A stretch of DNA of 64,000 bases. It comes from Ruegeria_B marisflavi (lineage in GTDB: Bacteria > Pseudomonadota > Alphaproteobacteria > Rhodobacterales > Rhodobacteraceae). Positions 52,059-60,084 of the stretch are shown piece by piece (the first letter of the stretch is position 1; every line of letters begins with the position of its first letter). Location of the stretch: the NCBI RefSeq assembly GCF_025673445.1, contig NZ_JAOVQN010000017.1, positions 54,735 through 118,734 on the forward strand, given 5' to 3'. The translations under genes and the position numbers were made by a program. The notes beneath the pieces were generated by a model, which had not been told where the DNA came from, ran no database searches, and saw only the letters and a list, made by a program, of their open reading frames with translations.

Positions 52059-52486
52059 CAGATTACTCCCAGGAGGTGACGAAAGATGGCAAGCGTCAAC
52101 CCGCCCGCGAGGATGTAAAAGACGGTCGCGACAATGCCGCGCAGCGAAAAGCGCGAGATCCCGCACACGCCATGTCCGGATGTGCAGCCGTTTGCGATGC
52201 GTGTCCCGACGCCGACCAACAGTCCGGCGATGACTACAACCCAGAAATCCTGGGTCAGATGGGTGTCGATCTCGACCGAGTAGAGCGGCCAAAGAAACAG
52301 GGGGGCGATGACCACACCCAGGATAAAGACAAGCCGCTCGACCCAACTGGGCCAGCCTGACCCGTCGACCAACCCGCCCAGAATACCGCTGGCCCCCATG
52401 ATCCGACCATTTCCCAGCAAATACACCGCGCCGCCGGTGCCAATCAGCAGGCCACCGACGAGGCCCCAAATCCAATCCGTTTCCAT
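52058..52486 (-). CDS. YeeE/YedE-family transporter, first half-size protein (PmpA-like)
   Basis: A 142-aa membrane protein with about four helices (WIWGLVGGLLIGTGGAVYLLGNGRIMGASGILGG). The key Cys motif is NGCTSGHGVCGISRFSLRGIVAT. It pairs with the downstream half-protein. Family members import thiosulfate or move sulfane sulfur between periplasm and cytosol; the operon context (MBL hydrolase, DUF442) supports a sulfide/persulfide role. Confidence 0.9.
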   Translation of the reverse strand: METDWIWGLVGGLLIGTGGAVYLLGNGRIMGASGILGGLVDGSGWPSWVERLVFILGVVIAPLFLWPLYSVEIDTHLTQDFWVVVIAGLLVGVGTRIANGCTSGHGVCGISRFSLRGIVATVFYILAGGLTLAIFRHLLGVI

Positions 52487-52529
52487 GTGCCCTGTATCTT
52501 TTGTTCGCGCTTGCTTGTTTCAGTACCGG

Positions 52530-53393
52530 TCAGAGCTTGTTGACCGGAAGTTTCAGATAAACGTTGCCCTGTTCGTCCGCCGGCGGCATATGCCCGGCGC
52601 GCATGTTCACCTGCAACGAGGGCAGGATCAGTCGAGGCATCGCCAGGGTCGCATCGCGGGTGTCGCGCATCTGCACAAACTCCTCGATGCTGCGGCCTTG
52701 GCCAATATGGATGTTCAGCGCCTTCTGCTCCCCCACGGTGGTTTCCCAGGCATATTCGTCACGCCCGGGGGCCTTGTAGTCGTGGCCCACAAAGATGCGG
52801 GTTTCGTCCGGCAAGGCCAGGATCTTCTGGATCGACTGGTACAATGTGGCAGAAGAGCCGCCGGGGAAATCGCAGCGCGCCGTCCCGAAATCGGGCATGA
52901 ACAGCGTATCGCCGACAAACGCAGCATCCCCGATGACATAGGTCAGGCAGGCAGGGGTATGGCCGGGTGTATGCAGTACATCGCCACGCATCTGGCCGAC
53001 ATGGAAACTGTCGCCGTCCTGGAACAGGGAATCGAACTGGCTGCCGTCGCGCTGGAATTCGGTGCCCTCGTTGAACACTTTTCCGAACGTGTCCTGAACG
53101 ATAGTGATGTTCTTGCCGATGCCGATTTTCCCGCCCAAAGCTTCTTGCAGATAGGGGGCAGCAGACAAATGGTCGGCGTGAACGTGGCTTTCCAGGATCC
53201 ATTCCACCCGCAGGTCTTCGGCTTTGACATATTCGATTATCGCATCCGCCGAGTTGGTGTTCGTCCGCCCCGAGGCATGATCGAAATCCAGCACGCTGTC
53301 GATGATGGCGCAGCTTTTCCCCTGCGGCTCGCGCACCAGGTAGGACACGGTAAAGGTCGCCTCATCAAAGAAGGCTTTTACAAAGGGGGTCAT
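52530..53393 (-). CDS. blh: MBL-fold persulfide dioxygenase-like hydrolase (Blh/ETHE1 type)
   Basis: A 287-aa metallo-beta-lactamase-fold protein. The HxHxDH motif reads SHVHADHLSAAPYL; further metal ligands are in LHTPGHTPACLTYV, FVGDTLFMPDFGTARCDFPGG and FVGHDYKAPG. The TARCDFPGG segment is typical of Blh/ETHE1 persulfide dioxygenases that oxidise glutathione persulfide to sulfite. Start ATG 53393 follows GGAGAAG. It heads an operon with the split YeeE transporter and DUF442 protein, as in BigR regulons, but no bigR is adjacent. Confidence 0.88.
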   Translation of the reverse strand: MTPFVKAFFDEATFTVSYLVREPQGKSCAIIDSVLDFDHASGRTNTNSADAIIEYVKAEDLRVEWILESHVHADHLSAAPYLQEALGGKIGIGKNITIVQDTFGKVFNEGTEFQRDGSQFDSLFQDGDSFHVGQMRGDVLHTPGHTPACLTYVIGDAAFVGDTLFMPDFGTARCDFPGGSSATLYQSIQKILALPDETRIFVGHDYKAPGRDEYAWETTVGEQKALNIHIGQGRSIEEFVQMRDTRDATLAMPRLILPSLQVNMRAGHMPPADEQGNVYLKLPVNKL

Positions 53394-53481
53394 CGTCTTC
53401 TCCAGTATCTTCCTGCATGACATATAGTCAAAGCTGAATGTGATGCAACAGTTTCAGTCCCTTTCGCAAATCGGTACGCGT

Positions 53482-53495
53482 TTGACGTGGGTCAA
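53482..53495. promoter_or_regulatory. FNR/DNR-type palindrome (TTGAC-N4-GTCAA)
   Basis: TTGAC GTGG GTCAA is a perfect FNR-family site (consensus TTGAT/C-N4-A/GTCAA). It lies 163 bp before the small gene at 53658 and about 90 bp upstream of the MBL gene start, so it could drive either under low oxygen or nitric oxide. Confidence 0.65.
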
Positions 53496-53657
53496 GTCGG
53501 CAGGCACCCGTTTGCGCGATACTTTGGCAAGTCGCTCCAGAGTGCTTCGGCAATGAGCACATTTTTCAAAACTTTCGTCAGACAGACCGGAAAAATCGGA
53601 GAGTTCTTGGCCCTGTTACACACGGGCGGCAAGATACAGGGAAAAGGGAGGAAAATC

Positions 53658-53873
53658 ATGACCGATCAAGAGCTGTTTCGCGTGGCCGAGATGTTGGAGC
53701 GTCGGGTTGCGGGGGCGGGCCTTGCAACAAGGCTTGAAGTTCAGCCGCAATTCAGCCGCATCATGGATCAGATGCGCGAGCGCGGCGTAAAGCTCCCATC
53801 GCGGCTGCGTCAGCTTGATGCCGCGCTGTGCGAGGATGCGGTCGAAGCGCGCTTCGACAACATGCCGGTCTGA
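53658..53873 (+). CDS. small hypothetical protein
   Basis: A 71-aa protein with a very good ribosome site (AGGGAGGAAAATC) before ATG 53658. It is mostly helical (ELFRVAEMLERRVAGAGLATRLEVQPQFSRIMDQMRERGVKLPSRLRQLDAAL) with one Cys. No family recognised. The FNR-type palindrome at 53482 lies upstream, which suggests low-oxygen control. An upstream in-frame extension to 53487 would include the operator and is unlikely. Confidence 0.65.
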   Translation: MTDQELFRVAEMLERRVAGAGLATRLEVQPQFSRIMDQMRERGVKLPSRLRQLDAALCEDAVEARFDNMPV

Positions 53874-53884
53874 TCAGGCTGTTT

Positions 53885-54106
53885 TCAGCCGAGCGATATT
53901 CCCAGGATTACCATCATCAGTCCAAGGACCGACAGGAACAGCGCACCCAGGTTCCAGGGTAGAACAGCCTGTACTGCGGCGCGCAGGTCATCGTCACTCA
54001 GCCCGGCCTTTCGGGCCTTGTTCACGCGCAGAATGCACCAGACCAGCCCAGCCAGCCCGGCCAGCGACAGGCTTGCGCCAGCCCAGATGATGATGTCGAA
54101 CAGCAT
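53885..54106 (-). CDS. small two-helix membrane protein
   Basis: A 73-aa protein starting at ATG 54106 after GGTGGAG. Two membrane helices (FDIIIWAGASLSLAGLAGLVWCI and LGALFLSVLGLMMVILGI) flank a short polar segment (RVNKARKAGLSDDDLRAAVQAVLP). Unknown function; similar small proteins are common in roseobacters. Convergent with the 53658 gene, 11 bp apart. Confidence 0.7.
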   Translation of the reverse strand: MLFDIIIWAGASLSLAGLAGLVWCILRVNKARKAGLSDDDLRAAVQAVLPWNLGALFLSVLGLMMVILGISLG

Positions 54107-54244
54107 TCTAGCTCCACCTTGCTGCATTCAGGCCCTGCGTTAGCCGATCGGCCTATTGGGTGCAAGGATGGGGAAATGCGCCTTGCAGGCGAACCGGGCT
54201 CAGGCTATGCCGCAGGCGCGTGTCGGACCAACGGAGAATGCACC

Positions 54245-54502
54245 ATGGATCAGCCCCAGGCGGATGCCACCTATAACATTGCCGCAGGCGAGTTGCGCCA
54301 GTTCATCGAGCGGATCGAGCGGCTGGAAGCCGAGAAAAAAGACATCGCCGAGCAGCAAAAGGAAGTAATGGCCGAAGCCAAAGCACGCGGCTATGACACC
54401 AAGGTGATGCGCAAGATCGTCGCCCTTCGCAAGCGCGACAAGGACGACATCGCCGAAGAAGAAGCGGTGCTGGAAATGTACAAGGCTGCGCTTGGCATGT
54501 AA
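54245..54502 (+). CDS. DUF2312 domain protein (GapR-like DNA-binding protein)
   Basis: An 85-aa, highly charged helical protein: GELRQFIERIERLEAEKKDIAEQQKEVMAEAKARGYDTKVMRKIVALRKRDKDDIAEEEAVLEMYKAALGM. This is the DUF2312/GapR family pattern. GapR in Caulobacter clamps overtwisted DNA ahead of replication and transcription. ATG 54245 matches the family start; the longer open frame upstream has no ribosome site. Essential or near-essential in related bacteria (family knowledge). Confidence 0.92.
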   Translation: MDQPQADATYNIAAGELRQFIERIERLEAEKKDIAEQQKEVMAEAKARGYDTKVMRKIVALRKRDKDDIAEEEAVLEMYKAALGM

Positions 54503-54523
54503 GCGCCGACGCCGCAGGCGCAA

Positions 54524-55405
54524 TCAGGGCGCGATGAACTGTACACCCGGGATACGTTGCAGCGCAAAGACGTCTTCGTCGTATAGCTCTGTCAGCCTGT
54601 CCACCAACTCATGCGTCCAGCCGGGCAGATCAAGCTCCTCCTCGACAGCGTCTTCCAGCGCGTATTTGTCGAGGAAGGCGGCGATCACCCGACGTTTCTG
54701 CATCTCGGTCAATTCGGGGTGCTCGGCCAGGTAAGCGCGGAAGCGCAGCATGCCTTCCTTGGACATGATTTCGGACAACAGCGAGAAGCCCCCCACGATC
54801 TTAGTGCCGTGCTCCAATCCGGCCAAGTCACGAATGATTTGAGACCAGATCAGTGGCGTGTCCTCGTTGCACCAAATGGTCAGCTGGATTTGAGGCGCTG
54901 CATCGCGAATGGCCTGCACCATTCTGGACCAGTGCAACAGTTCCAGATCGAGCCCGTCCATCGCTTCTACGACCCCCTTTTCCGGCAGGGCCATCAGAAC
55001 ATTGGGAATAAAGCTCGCGGGGTTGCGAACGGCCATGAACACTTCGACCTGATCATAGCCAAAGATGCTTTGCAGATAGGCAAGCCTTTGTGGCGCCCGT
55101 GGATAGAAAATGCCCTTGCCAATCGCCGACCAACGGGTGCCATACAGATTGCTGTCGGACAGGACTACCCGGTCTGCCACCTCGCCGTCGAGAATTGTTT
55201 CAAGTAAAATCTCTCGAGCATTCGGGTCCGGATCGGTTTCGGCTTCATCTAGGGCCGAAAGAACTTTCTTGAACAGGCTGCGATACTGCGCCGGGCCGGG
55301 AACTGCGATCCCTTTGTTCGAGAACGGTTCTTTGTTCACGAGCAGGCATTTGATCAGCCGTTCGTCATCCGTTCCATGGGCGCCGGTGTGGAAAACCACT
55401 TGCAT
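54524..55405 (-). CDS. conserved hypothetical protein (roseobacter type)
   Basis: A 293-aa soluble protein starting MQVVFHTGAHGTDDERLIKCLLVNKE, with VVLSDSNLYGTRWSAIGKG and VFMAVRNPASFIPNVLMALP further on. The layout (HTGAHGTDD...near the start, then an R-N-P segment) recalls sulfotransferase/P-loop-like proteins, but no clear PAPS loop is visible. I do not assign a function. The start at 55405 is preferred to one 27 bp upstream. Confidence 0.72.
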   Translation of the reverse strand: MQVVFHTGAHGTDDERLIKCLLVNKEPFSNKGIAVPGPAQYRSLFKKVLSALDEAETDPDPNAREILLETILDGEVADRVVLSDSNLYGTRWSAIGKGIFYPRAPQRLAYLQSIFGYDQVEVFMAVRNPASFIPNVLMALPEKGVVEAMDGLDLELLHWSRMVQAIRDAAPQIQLTIWCNEDTPLIWSQIIRDLAGLEHGTKIVGGFSLLSEIMSKEGMLRFRAYLAEHPELTEMQKRRVIAAFLDKYALEDAVEEELDLPGWTHELVDRLTELYDEDVFALQRIPGVQFIAP

Positions 55406-55830
55406 GGGTGCCGGGCTTCCTTTTGAAAACAATCAGATACGTACTGAGTATCCGCTGGCACGACGTCAGTCAAATCGAAGGATCACATCCGCTCCTAAGT
55501 GTTGCGATGTGTGTGGAGCGGTCACGGCGCCGCTCTGTCCGATTCCAAGGCGGTCTTTGTTCGGCAAGTATTTCAGCGCACCGAGCCGGCTCCATTTGTG
55601 CATCACAAGGGCAGGTGGCTCAGGTCGTCGTCATTACTCCAGGTTTTCATGTAAAGTTCGCTTAGTCGCGGGGCAGGGTGTTCTTCGCAAAACCGGGTTT
55701 TGGAGGATTGCGCTTTGCATAGCGATCGTTTAAACGGCGGCTCATGCGAAACGGGATTGCTGCGTCAGCTATCGCCCAGTCATGACCGCGTTCGTGTCAG
55801 CCAAGAATGCAGCAATGCGTTCAATGGCTT
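55406..55830. other. 425-bp stretch without a gene
   Basis: No convincing coding frame. One small palindrome, CAAAACC-G-GGTTTTG (55688-55702), is visible. It precedes the tRNA and should hold its promoter, which I cannot pinpoint. Confidence 0.6.
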
Positions 55831-55906
55831 GCCCCTATAGCTCAGCTGGTAGAGCAACTGATTTGTAATCAGTAGGTCCGCGGTTCGAGTCCGTGTGGGG
55901 GCACCA
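55831..55906 (+). tRNA. tRNA-Thr (anticodon UGU)
   Basis: 76 nt with encoded CCA. Acceptor GCCCCTA pairs with TGGGGGC; D-arm CTCAGCTGGTAGAG; anticodon stem ACTGA/TCAGT around loop TTTGTAA (anticodon TGT, reads ACA); T-arm with GGTTCGAGTCC. Discriminator A. Its last 16 bases form the start of the island's border repeat. Confidence 0.97.
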
Positions 55907-55909
55907 TTT
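55891..55909. repeat. attL, left border repeat
   Basis: CCGTGTGGGGGCACCATTT, overlapping the 3' end of tRNA-Thr. Identical to 63877-63895. Confidence 0.92.
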
Positions 55910-55960
55910 AAAATAAGCTTACAGATTAAAATCAAATACTTGCGCCACTGACTGGTGGAA

Positions 55961-56464
55961 CTATCCCCCTTTTAATCCCCTTTGCTGCCGATGGTATGCA
56001 GCCCATCTTGCTTTCTGAGTCGCTGATATCTTGGCCCGTCCAGCTTCCGTTTTCGGGCCAGTACTAAGCCCCCCGTGAAACCGGCATCTATCTCGTCCAG
56101 GTTCTGACTTGGAGCGGCATGGTTGGCCTTGTCGAGTCTTGGCTCCGCAGGTTACGCGCCGATATGCCAACCGCTTGCGAAATGCCGGTGACATGCCTGG
56201 CGCTATTTCGAGCAAGAGGCGTTCCGTGGCCCTTGGGTCTAAGACCCCATGCCGCACGCGCGCGTATTTGTTGCTTAATTCGCCATCTTCCACGCCCAGA
56301 ACCCTAAAGATAGCCCTAATGCCGTAGGCGGTCGGGTCCAGCCTTGGCTTGTTTTCCCAGTAGTGAACCGCCTTGTGAGATAGCCCGGCACGTCTTGCCA
56401 GTTGACGCTGAGAATACCCGGCCTCGGTTCGTTTTACCTTCAGTTCCGCGCCTGTCTCAATCAC
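55961..56464 (-). CDS. XRE regulator fused to an HGGxSTGP motif (island copy 1)
   Basis: A 167-aa protein from GTG 56464. Residues 4-60 are an XRE helix-turn-helix (GAELKVKRTEAGYSQRQLARRAGLSHKAVHYWENKPRL). The C-terminal part has CGAKTRQGQPC...CRFHGGLSTGPKTEAGRAKI, a Cys/His motif ending HGG-x-STGP-x-T, common in small mobile-element and gene-transfer-agent-linked proteins of unknown role. It is divergent from the exported nuclease gene (62-bp gap). A paralogue of its N-terminal part is at 60085-60486, including a 30-nt identical DNA stretch. Confidence 0.82.
   Translation of the reverse strand: MIETGAELKVKRTEAGYSQRQLARRAGLSHKAVHYWENKPRLDPTAYGIRAIFRVLGVEDGELSNKYARVRHGVLDPRATERLLLEIAPGMSPAFRKRLAYRRVTCGAKTRQGQPCRSKSEPGRDRCRFHGGLSTGPKTEAGRAKISATQKARWAAYHRQQRGLKGG
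56365..56394. repeat. 30-nt direct repeat inside XRE paralogues (copy 1)
   Basis: Identical to 60390-60419; begins GAACCGCCTTGTGAGATAGC. It encodes the recognition-helix region ARRAGLSHKAV in both regulators and shows that the two genes share a recent origin. Confidence 0.9.
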
Positions 56465-56526
56465 TTCACACCTGCTATACCATCTTGGGTAGGCCTCATT
56501 TTAGCATACAAGGAGGTATGCGCTTC

Positions 56527-56928
56527 ATGCTTAGACTTTTGGCGCTTGTTCTCCTTGTATTGCCAGCATCAGCACTTGCGATTGAAGTATGCGGTTCGGG
56601 GCCGCGATTGAATTGCGTCGTGGATGGGGACACCTTTTGGTGGGAAGGAGAAAAAATCCGGGCGATGGGCTATGACACGCCTGAGCCAACATCGAATGTG
56701 TGCGGTGGCGACGTAGAGCGGGAACTGGCCCGAAAGGCGACAGCTCGCTTGGTTGAACTGTTCAACACGACGAAAATCTCCATAGAGCGTCACGGCAAGG
56801 ATAAGTATGGGCGGACGCTAGCAGTCGTTCGTTCCAATGGCTGGCAAATTGGCGATATCTTGGTCGGGGAAGGTCTTGCGCGCGCTTGGCCTGACGGCTG
56901 CGAATTTTGGTGTCAGACATGCAATTGA
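56527..56928 (+). CDS. exported thermonuclease-family (SNase-like) protein
   Basis: A 133-aa protein with a signal peptide (LRLLALVLLVLPASALAIEV). The nuclease core reads CVVDGDTFWWEGEKIRAMGYDTPEP, with the DGDT metal residues and catalytic-Arg-like position, then KATARLVELF and DKYGRTLAVV (second Arg). Four cysteines cluster at the C-terminus (DGCEFWCQTCN). An AAGGAGG ends 10 bp before ATG 56527 and only 1 bp before ATG 56518, which decides the start. It may degrade nucleic acid in the periplasm or outside the cell. Divergent from XRE copy 1. Confidence 0.85.
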   Translation: MLRLLALVLLVLPASALAIEVCGSGPRLNCVVDGDTFWWEGEKIRAMGYDTPEPTSNVCGGDVERELARKATARLVELFNTTKISIERHGKDKYGRTLAVVRSNGWQIGDILVGEGLARAWPDGCEFWCQTCN

Positions 56929-56983
56929 TGGGCATCGGACTGACGTTGGTACCGGTTCGCGATTCAAGTCCTAGTACCCAACC

Positions 56984-58708
56984 TTACTTGTTGCATTCCA
57001 ATAGGGCGGTAGACTTTTCCAATCTTTCAGCAAGTTCTTCTCCGCTGAGGTATGCATTCCCTGAACTTTTTTCGTAGGGGATGCCGTTCGACGTCAAAAA
57101 AAGTTGAGCCAATTCTCCCCTGACCGCAAAACCTACATTTTCAGGGATATCACCAATTTCGCGTGCTACCAAAAGGGCATCGAGTTTAGCCACGACAACA
57201 CCGACGACCTCACCCTGACTATTCACAGCGGGCCCTCCTGAATTACCTGGTTGCACGGGGGCAGTGATTTGCATTGTGGTTTCCGTTCCTCCGATACCCT
57301 TTAGCGAAGATACAGCCCCACGAGATACGTTCAGTCCTCCCAACAGTCCATGTAAAGGAAAGCCTGCGATTGTGACGTCAGAATTGAGTTTGGCAGGAGA
57401 CGCAGAGAACCATAATGGAGTTGAGGGTAAAGAAGCGTCGGTTTTCACAGCGGCAAGATCGAAAGAGTCGCTAATCGAAACGATTTCAGCGGGAAAACCG
57501 TTCAACTTTAGAAAGCGACAGCCATCGACTACGTGTGCGTTGGTTAGAGCATAACCTTCGTCATTCACGAAAAACGCAGAACCGGACCCGGCGGCATCTT
57601 GGTGTTCCCTAGAGTTTGGCTCGGACGAGTTTTGTTTGTCCTCTGTTTGATCGGGTTCATCCAAATAGGCAAGGAACTCCCGAATTTGACCGTCGAGATG
57701 ACCCCCTTTAGGGATATCGAAGTACTCGCCATAGCCGCGCGTCAAACTGCTTGATGCTAGTCCAACATAGTTTTTGGCTGTGAGAGGAGCAGCGATGTAG
57801 ACCATGCTCCAAGCGTTATCAATGAAATCTGACCGCAAGTACTCTAGTTTTCCGGCGCTACTGATGGAGGTAACGGCGAACCCGGGCTTTCTAACTGTGT
57901 ATGGCCCGTCCTGACCGGTGTGCGCTCTCAGCATTGCTTGATGAGCACCAGTAGCACCATCGTTATCAAATCTGTCGAAAATGAACTCCAGACCTGTTTC
58001 AGAGTCTTGCCATTTTTGCCGATTATTCCTGCTTTCAACGAGCTCTATCCGCAAAGTTGGCATAGCCACGGACATGTCGAGCTTTGATATGTACTCTGAT
58101 TGCCATCCACCTTCTACGACCTCGTCAATGACTGCCATAATGAGTGTGACGGCGTGAACATTCAAAGGTTCGGATGAGTAGGTCGAATAGGTAAATCGTT
58201 CAAAAGCCTCTTGGCTTCCGCTTCCCCAAACACCATCAAGAAGCCCTTTGTAATAACCTTCAAGTGCCAGCGCTGCTTGAAGAAAGCGCTTCTCAGCCGA
58301 GGATAATGGGCGGGCGTCAAACTCGCCATCTAAAGCCGTTGAAACGGCACTTTTTAAAGAAGATGAGGAGTTCTTGGGGGCTGCAACAACTCGAACGTAG
58401 GCTTTCCCAGTCGAGCAGTACGCATCGGATGGAAATGATGGTTTGGATTTTAGCTCGGCGAGAGCCTGCTTAGATGAGCTCAAGGGGACCGTGCCAACAG
58501 ATATCGCAAGCCAGCCATTTTTCGCTTCAAAAACCGTAGCGATATCTTCTATGCCGTTGTTTTGAATGTATTCTCTAGCTTCTATGATTGTCTGACGTGA
58601 GGCGACGATTATCGCGCATTGCTCGAATGGTACGAGCGATTGGGCAAGGCCACCCGAAGGAGCTAAAGCCAGTGTGAGCACTAAAGCGCGTATCAAGTTT
58701 GAGTTCAT
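56984..58708 (-). CDS. exported trypsin-like (S1/DegP-type) serine protease
   Basis: A 574-aa protein with a signal peptide (LIRALVLTLALAPSGGLAQS). The C-terminal third is a trypsin-like domain: His392 in LTNAHVV, Asp417 in FDLAAVK, Ser490 in PGNSGGPAV. Residues about 137-172 (AEKRFLQAALALEGYYKGLLDGVWGSGSQEAFERF) look like a peptidoglycan-binding repeat, which would hold it at the cell wall. No PDZ domain is seen. Likely a periplasmic or secreted protease. It is an island gene with AT-richer codon use than the chromosome around it. Confidence 0.85.
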   Translation of the reverse strand: MNSNLIRALVLTLALAPSGGLAQSLVPFEQCAIIVASRQTIIEAREYIQNNGIEDIATVFEAKNGWLAISVGTVPLSSSKQALAELKSKPSFPSDAYCSTGKAYVRVVAAPKNSSSSLKSAVSTALDGEFDARPLSSAEKRFLQAALALEGYYKGLLDGVWGSGSQEAFERFTYSTYSSEPLNVHAVTLIMAVIDEVVEGGWQSEYISKLDMSVAMPTLRIELVESRNNRQKWQDSETGLEFIFDRFDNDGATGAHQAMLRAHTGQDGPYTVRKPGFAVTSISSAGKLEYLRSDFIDNAWSMVYIAAPLTAKNYVGLASSSLTRGYGEYFDIPKGGHLDGQIREFLAYLDEPDQTEDKQNSSEPNSREHQDAAGSGSAFFVNDEGYALTNAHVVDGCRFLKLNGFPAEIVSISDSFDLAAVKTDASLPSTPLWFSASPAKLNSDVTIAGFPLHGLLGGLNVSRGAVSSLKGIGGTETTMQITAPVQPGNSGGPAVNSQGEVVGVVVAKLDALLVAREIGDIPENVGFAVRGELAQLFLTSNGIPYEKSSGNAYLSGEELAERLEKSTALLECNK

Positions 58709-58896
58709 CGCATGTATCCCTAACTCAAACTGTCTAAGGAAGCGTCGGTCTTATCAACACTTTTGATCGTTGGCTAAAAGTGCTTCTGCATCGAACACGC
58801 AGTAAATCTTGGCTCGTTCCTTAAGTTTGTGACGCCACAAAATTGAGGAAAGCGGCGTCACAAAAAATCTACATGGATACATCTAGCCAGGGGGCA

Positions 58897-59760
58897 TCAT
58901 TCCTGCGAGTAGAGAGGTGTTTCCTTTCGCTCTGCTTTTTGAGGCGCTGATGCTCCTGTCTGCTTCATTCGTTCTGCGGTCGCTAGAACAGTAGCAATGC
59001 GTTTCTCATCCGCTGGATGCGTTCCCCAGAAGCTCAGTTGACCATTGGAATGTTTTGGGTTCTCTGGGCGAGCAAAAAAACGAGCCCCTTTGACCGGATC
59101 GTATCCAGCGGCCTTGGTGATGTAGGTGGCGATGACATCAGACTCTAGCTCATAGGTTTGAGAGAAGGCCAAATTTCCGATTTCCGCGCCTAGTTGGACG
59201 GCTGTGTCTACATTTTGGCGCGCAATAACCGGATCTACATAGGGGCTCGAACCAGCATAAGCGGCGGCTACTCCGAGGATGAGCGCACCCGCCAATGCTT
59301 GCTGTTGCTGCTTTTCGATGTGCGCAGCCAGATGGTGACCCATCTCATGCCCCATAACGAACGCAAGTTCATCCGGGTTTCTGGCGTCAGCAATCATGGG
59401 GAGAGTAAAGATAACGAGAGGCCTTCGATTTTCGTCGTATGTTTGAAAGGCATTACGATAGTCTTTTTTGCTGTCCACCTTAACAACGATGTTACAATCA
59501 AAATCCTTACGATCTGCGGTTTGTTCCCTGCAGAATCGTTCTGCTACAGGCTCAACCCGACTGACAACCTGTTCAAACTGCCTCACGGCTTGCGATGATG
59601 ACAGCCGTTGGCCTGCCTGAGCGGTAGCTGTGTTTTGCTCTTGAGCAAATATTGCTTTGGCCTGTGATGCGTGTGTGTCTGAAACTTCAGTGACTTGATA
59701 TGTCGTTCCACAAGCCGACAATGCCGCCAACCCGAACAAGGTCGCGCAGATTTTCTTCAT
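58897..59760 (-). CDS. M48-family metalloprotease lipoprotein
   Basis: A 287-aa zinc protease. Lipoprotein signal MKKICATLFGLAALSAC with lipidated Cys17. The zinc motif HEMGHH (His138, Glu139, His142) and the third-ligand segment YELESDVIATY (about 203-211) are present. It resembles Oma1/LoiP/YcaL-type periplasmic M48 proteins that cleave misfolded outer-membrane proteins. GAGGAA precedes ATG 59760. It follows the S1 protease gene in reverse order on the same strand but 189 bp away, so possibly a separate transcript. Confidence 0.9.
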   Translation of the reverse strand: MKKICATLFGLAALSACGTTYQVTEVSDTHASQAKAIFAQEQNTATAQAGQRLSSSQAVRQFEQVVSRVEPVAERFCREQTADRKDFDCNIVVKVDSKKDYRNAFQTYDENRRPLVIFTLPMIADARNPDELAFVMGHEMGHHLAAHIEKQQQQALAGALILGVAAAYAGSSPYVDPVIARQNVDTAVQLGAEIGNLAFSQTYELESDVIATYITKAAGYDPVKGARFFARPENPKHSNGQLSFWGTHPADEKRIATVLATAERMKQTGASAPQKAERKETPLYSQE

Positions 59761-59856
59761 TTGTTCCTCATTTGTAAACATTGCGCCGCCCCCGACTGTG
59801 GGGGCGACGTTTCTCCAGCCACTCATCTGGCTCTAGTGATCTATGAGTGGTGAGTA

Positions 59857-60045
59857 TTAGTGGCAGTGATAGGGTTTCGAACCGGCGTGGCAGCATTTCC
59901 CTGGGGGGCTATCTTTTCGGCAGCCACCGCCATGCTCAACGACGTTACTCCCTGCGACGGTTTCAACTTGGAGACTGGCAGCAGAGAAGCTTGGCGCTGC
60001 AATCAGAAATGCAGCAAGAAAAGTTAGAAAACTTAAGTTTGTCAA
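59857..60045 (-). CDS. tiny exported Cys/His-rich protein
   Basis: A 62-aa protein from a TTG start with AAGGA seven bases upstream. Signal peptide TNLSFLTFLAAFLIAAPSFSA leaves a mature peptide of about 40 residues with GGGCRKDSPPGKCCHAGSKPYHCH at the end. The terminal Y-H-C-H with paired Cys resembles the small YHYH/Excalibur-like zinc-binding tails found after secreted nucleases. Probably a metal-binding or disulfide-rich secreted peptide. It lies 96 bp upstream of the M48 gene on the same strand. Confidence 0.72.
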   Translation of the reverse strand: MTNLSFLTFLAAFLIAAPSFSAASLQVETVAGSNVVEHGGGCRKDSPPGKCCHAGSKPYHCH

Positions 60046-60084
60046 AATAGTATCCTTTTTTATGGGTGTCCAGAAACGCGACTG

